The position numbers and the translations under genes are program-made. From a virus, in the IMG/VR virus record IMGVR_UViG_3300025118_000086, positions 1 to 30,699 of that record: 30,699 nt of DNA; one strand, 5' to 3'. The notes beneath the pieces were generated by a model that saw only the letters and a program-made list of their open reading frames with translations, was not told the origin of the DNA and made no database searches. Shown here piece by piece: positions 30,324 through 30,699 of the stretch; the first letter of the stretch is position 1, and every line of letters begins with the position of its first letter.

Positions 30324-30699
30324 TTAGTTTTTGCCTATGCATCGGACCATGTGGACCTGATTACTTACGCCTGTTCCACCGATGCGAACCGTCTCAATCT
30401 TAAAACGGGCAATTTTACCAGGGCCGCATGTGTAGCCAGTACCATCTGTTAGGTTTGTGGCGTCAGAGTCGAAAGGTGCAACAGTGCCATTGCCTGATTT
30501 TACGTTGAATTTGAAAATGAAATCGTGGGTTGCGTTGCTGTTTGCAACCGTGATGCTTGATTCGTGCGTGGCTTGAACTTCGGTGGTGTAGAGATTGGAT
30601 ACTGTAAGAAAATCAGCATCAACTGTTACGTCGCCGCTTGGACCAGAAGCGGCCAGCTCATACGTCCGATTCCACTTCAGGATCTCGTCGCCTTCGCTG
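30324..30699 (-). CDS. Beta-rich virion-type protein (5' end outside window)
   Basis: An open minus-strand frame enters at the right edge and ends with TAA at 30324-30326, giving 124 codons. The sequence is Ser/Thr/Asn-rich with alternating hydrophobics (DVTVDADFLTVSNLYTTEVQ, DFIFKFNVKSGNG, CGPGKIARFKIETVRIGG), typical of phage tail or head surface beta-sandwiches. The start is not visible, so length and role are unknown. Confidence 0.65.
   Translation of the reverse strand, partial: SEGDEILKWNRTYELAASGPSGDVTVDADFLTVSNLYTTEVQATHESSITVANSNATHDFIFKFNVKSGNGTVAPFDSDATNLTDGTGYTCGPGKIARFKIETVRIGGTGVSNQVHMVRCIGKN

Noticed and set aside
1-30699. CRISPR array, insertion sequence, integrase or attachment site
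   Set aside because: No regularly spaced identical repeats, transposase, integrase or flanking target duplications were seen. The only exact tandem repeat is the 15-bp duplication at 5061-5090.

Overview
This window is part of the genome of a tailed double-stranded DNA phage, most likely a podovirus. It carries terminase, portal, scaffold and capsid genes, a short-tail adaptor, a beta-rich nozzle candidate and two very large virion proteins, with no tape-measure or sheath gene. No integrase, repressor or attachment site is visible, so it looks virulent. No DNA or RNA polymerase lies in this window. The host cannot be read from the sequence; the holin plus M15 peptidase lysis cassette and the AGGAG-type ribosome binding sites fit a bacterium, probably Gram-negative.

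Layout. (1) Positions 1-16827, minus strand: a tightly packed morphogenesis operon read leftward. The order is possible small terminase, GNAT-like protein, large terminase, small protein, portal, scaffold, major capsid protein, decoration-like protein, small acidic protein, adaptor, small beta protein, nozzle-like protein, an ejection-like protein ending in an S74 chaperone domain, and a further giant virion protein running off the left edge. Many neighbours share TAATG, TGATG or ATGA junctions, so translation is probably coupled. (2) Positions 16828-18103: about 1.3 kb without a credible gene. Its right part (about 17345-18090) looks like a large structured RNA on the plus strand. It has three copies of one motif: a helix ending ACT/AGT, an internal loop A(A/C)CGAC opposite TTACG, and a variable inner hairpin. 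The helices covary between copies. (3) Positions 18104-19856, plus strand: two unknown proteins with strongly C/G-ending codons, closed by a strong terminator. (4) Positions 19919-20448: a second hairpin-rich non-coding stretch. (5) Positions 20449-28784, plus strand: early and replication genes. These are small unknown proteins, an HsdS-like target-recognition fragment, a Cas4/RecB-type nuclease with an apparent Fe-S site, a Sak4-like ATPase, an SSB-like protein, a DnaD-like replication protein, a DnaC-like helicase loader and a Holliday-junction-resolvase-like nuclease. (6) Positions 28825-30699, minus strand: a lysis cassette (membrane/coiled-coil protein, holin, small protein, M15 endolysin) preceded by virion-type genes.

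The most unusual part is 17.3-23.0 kb. Segments of the putative large RNA are complementary to untranslated leaders of nearby early genes: 11 nt (13 of 14 over a longer stretch) to the leader of the gene at 21168, 9 nt to the leader at 23022, and 9 nt to the ribosome binding sites of both 18104 and 20449. This suggests, as inference only, a phage-encoded regulatory RNA with two associated highly expressed proteins. The alternative is an extended set of protein-binding sites.
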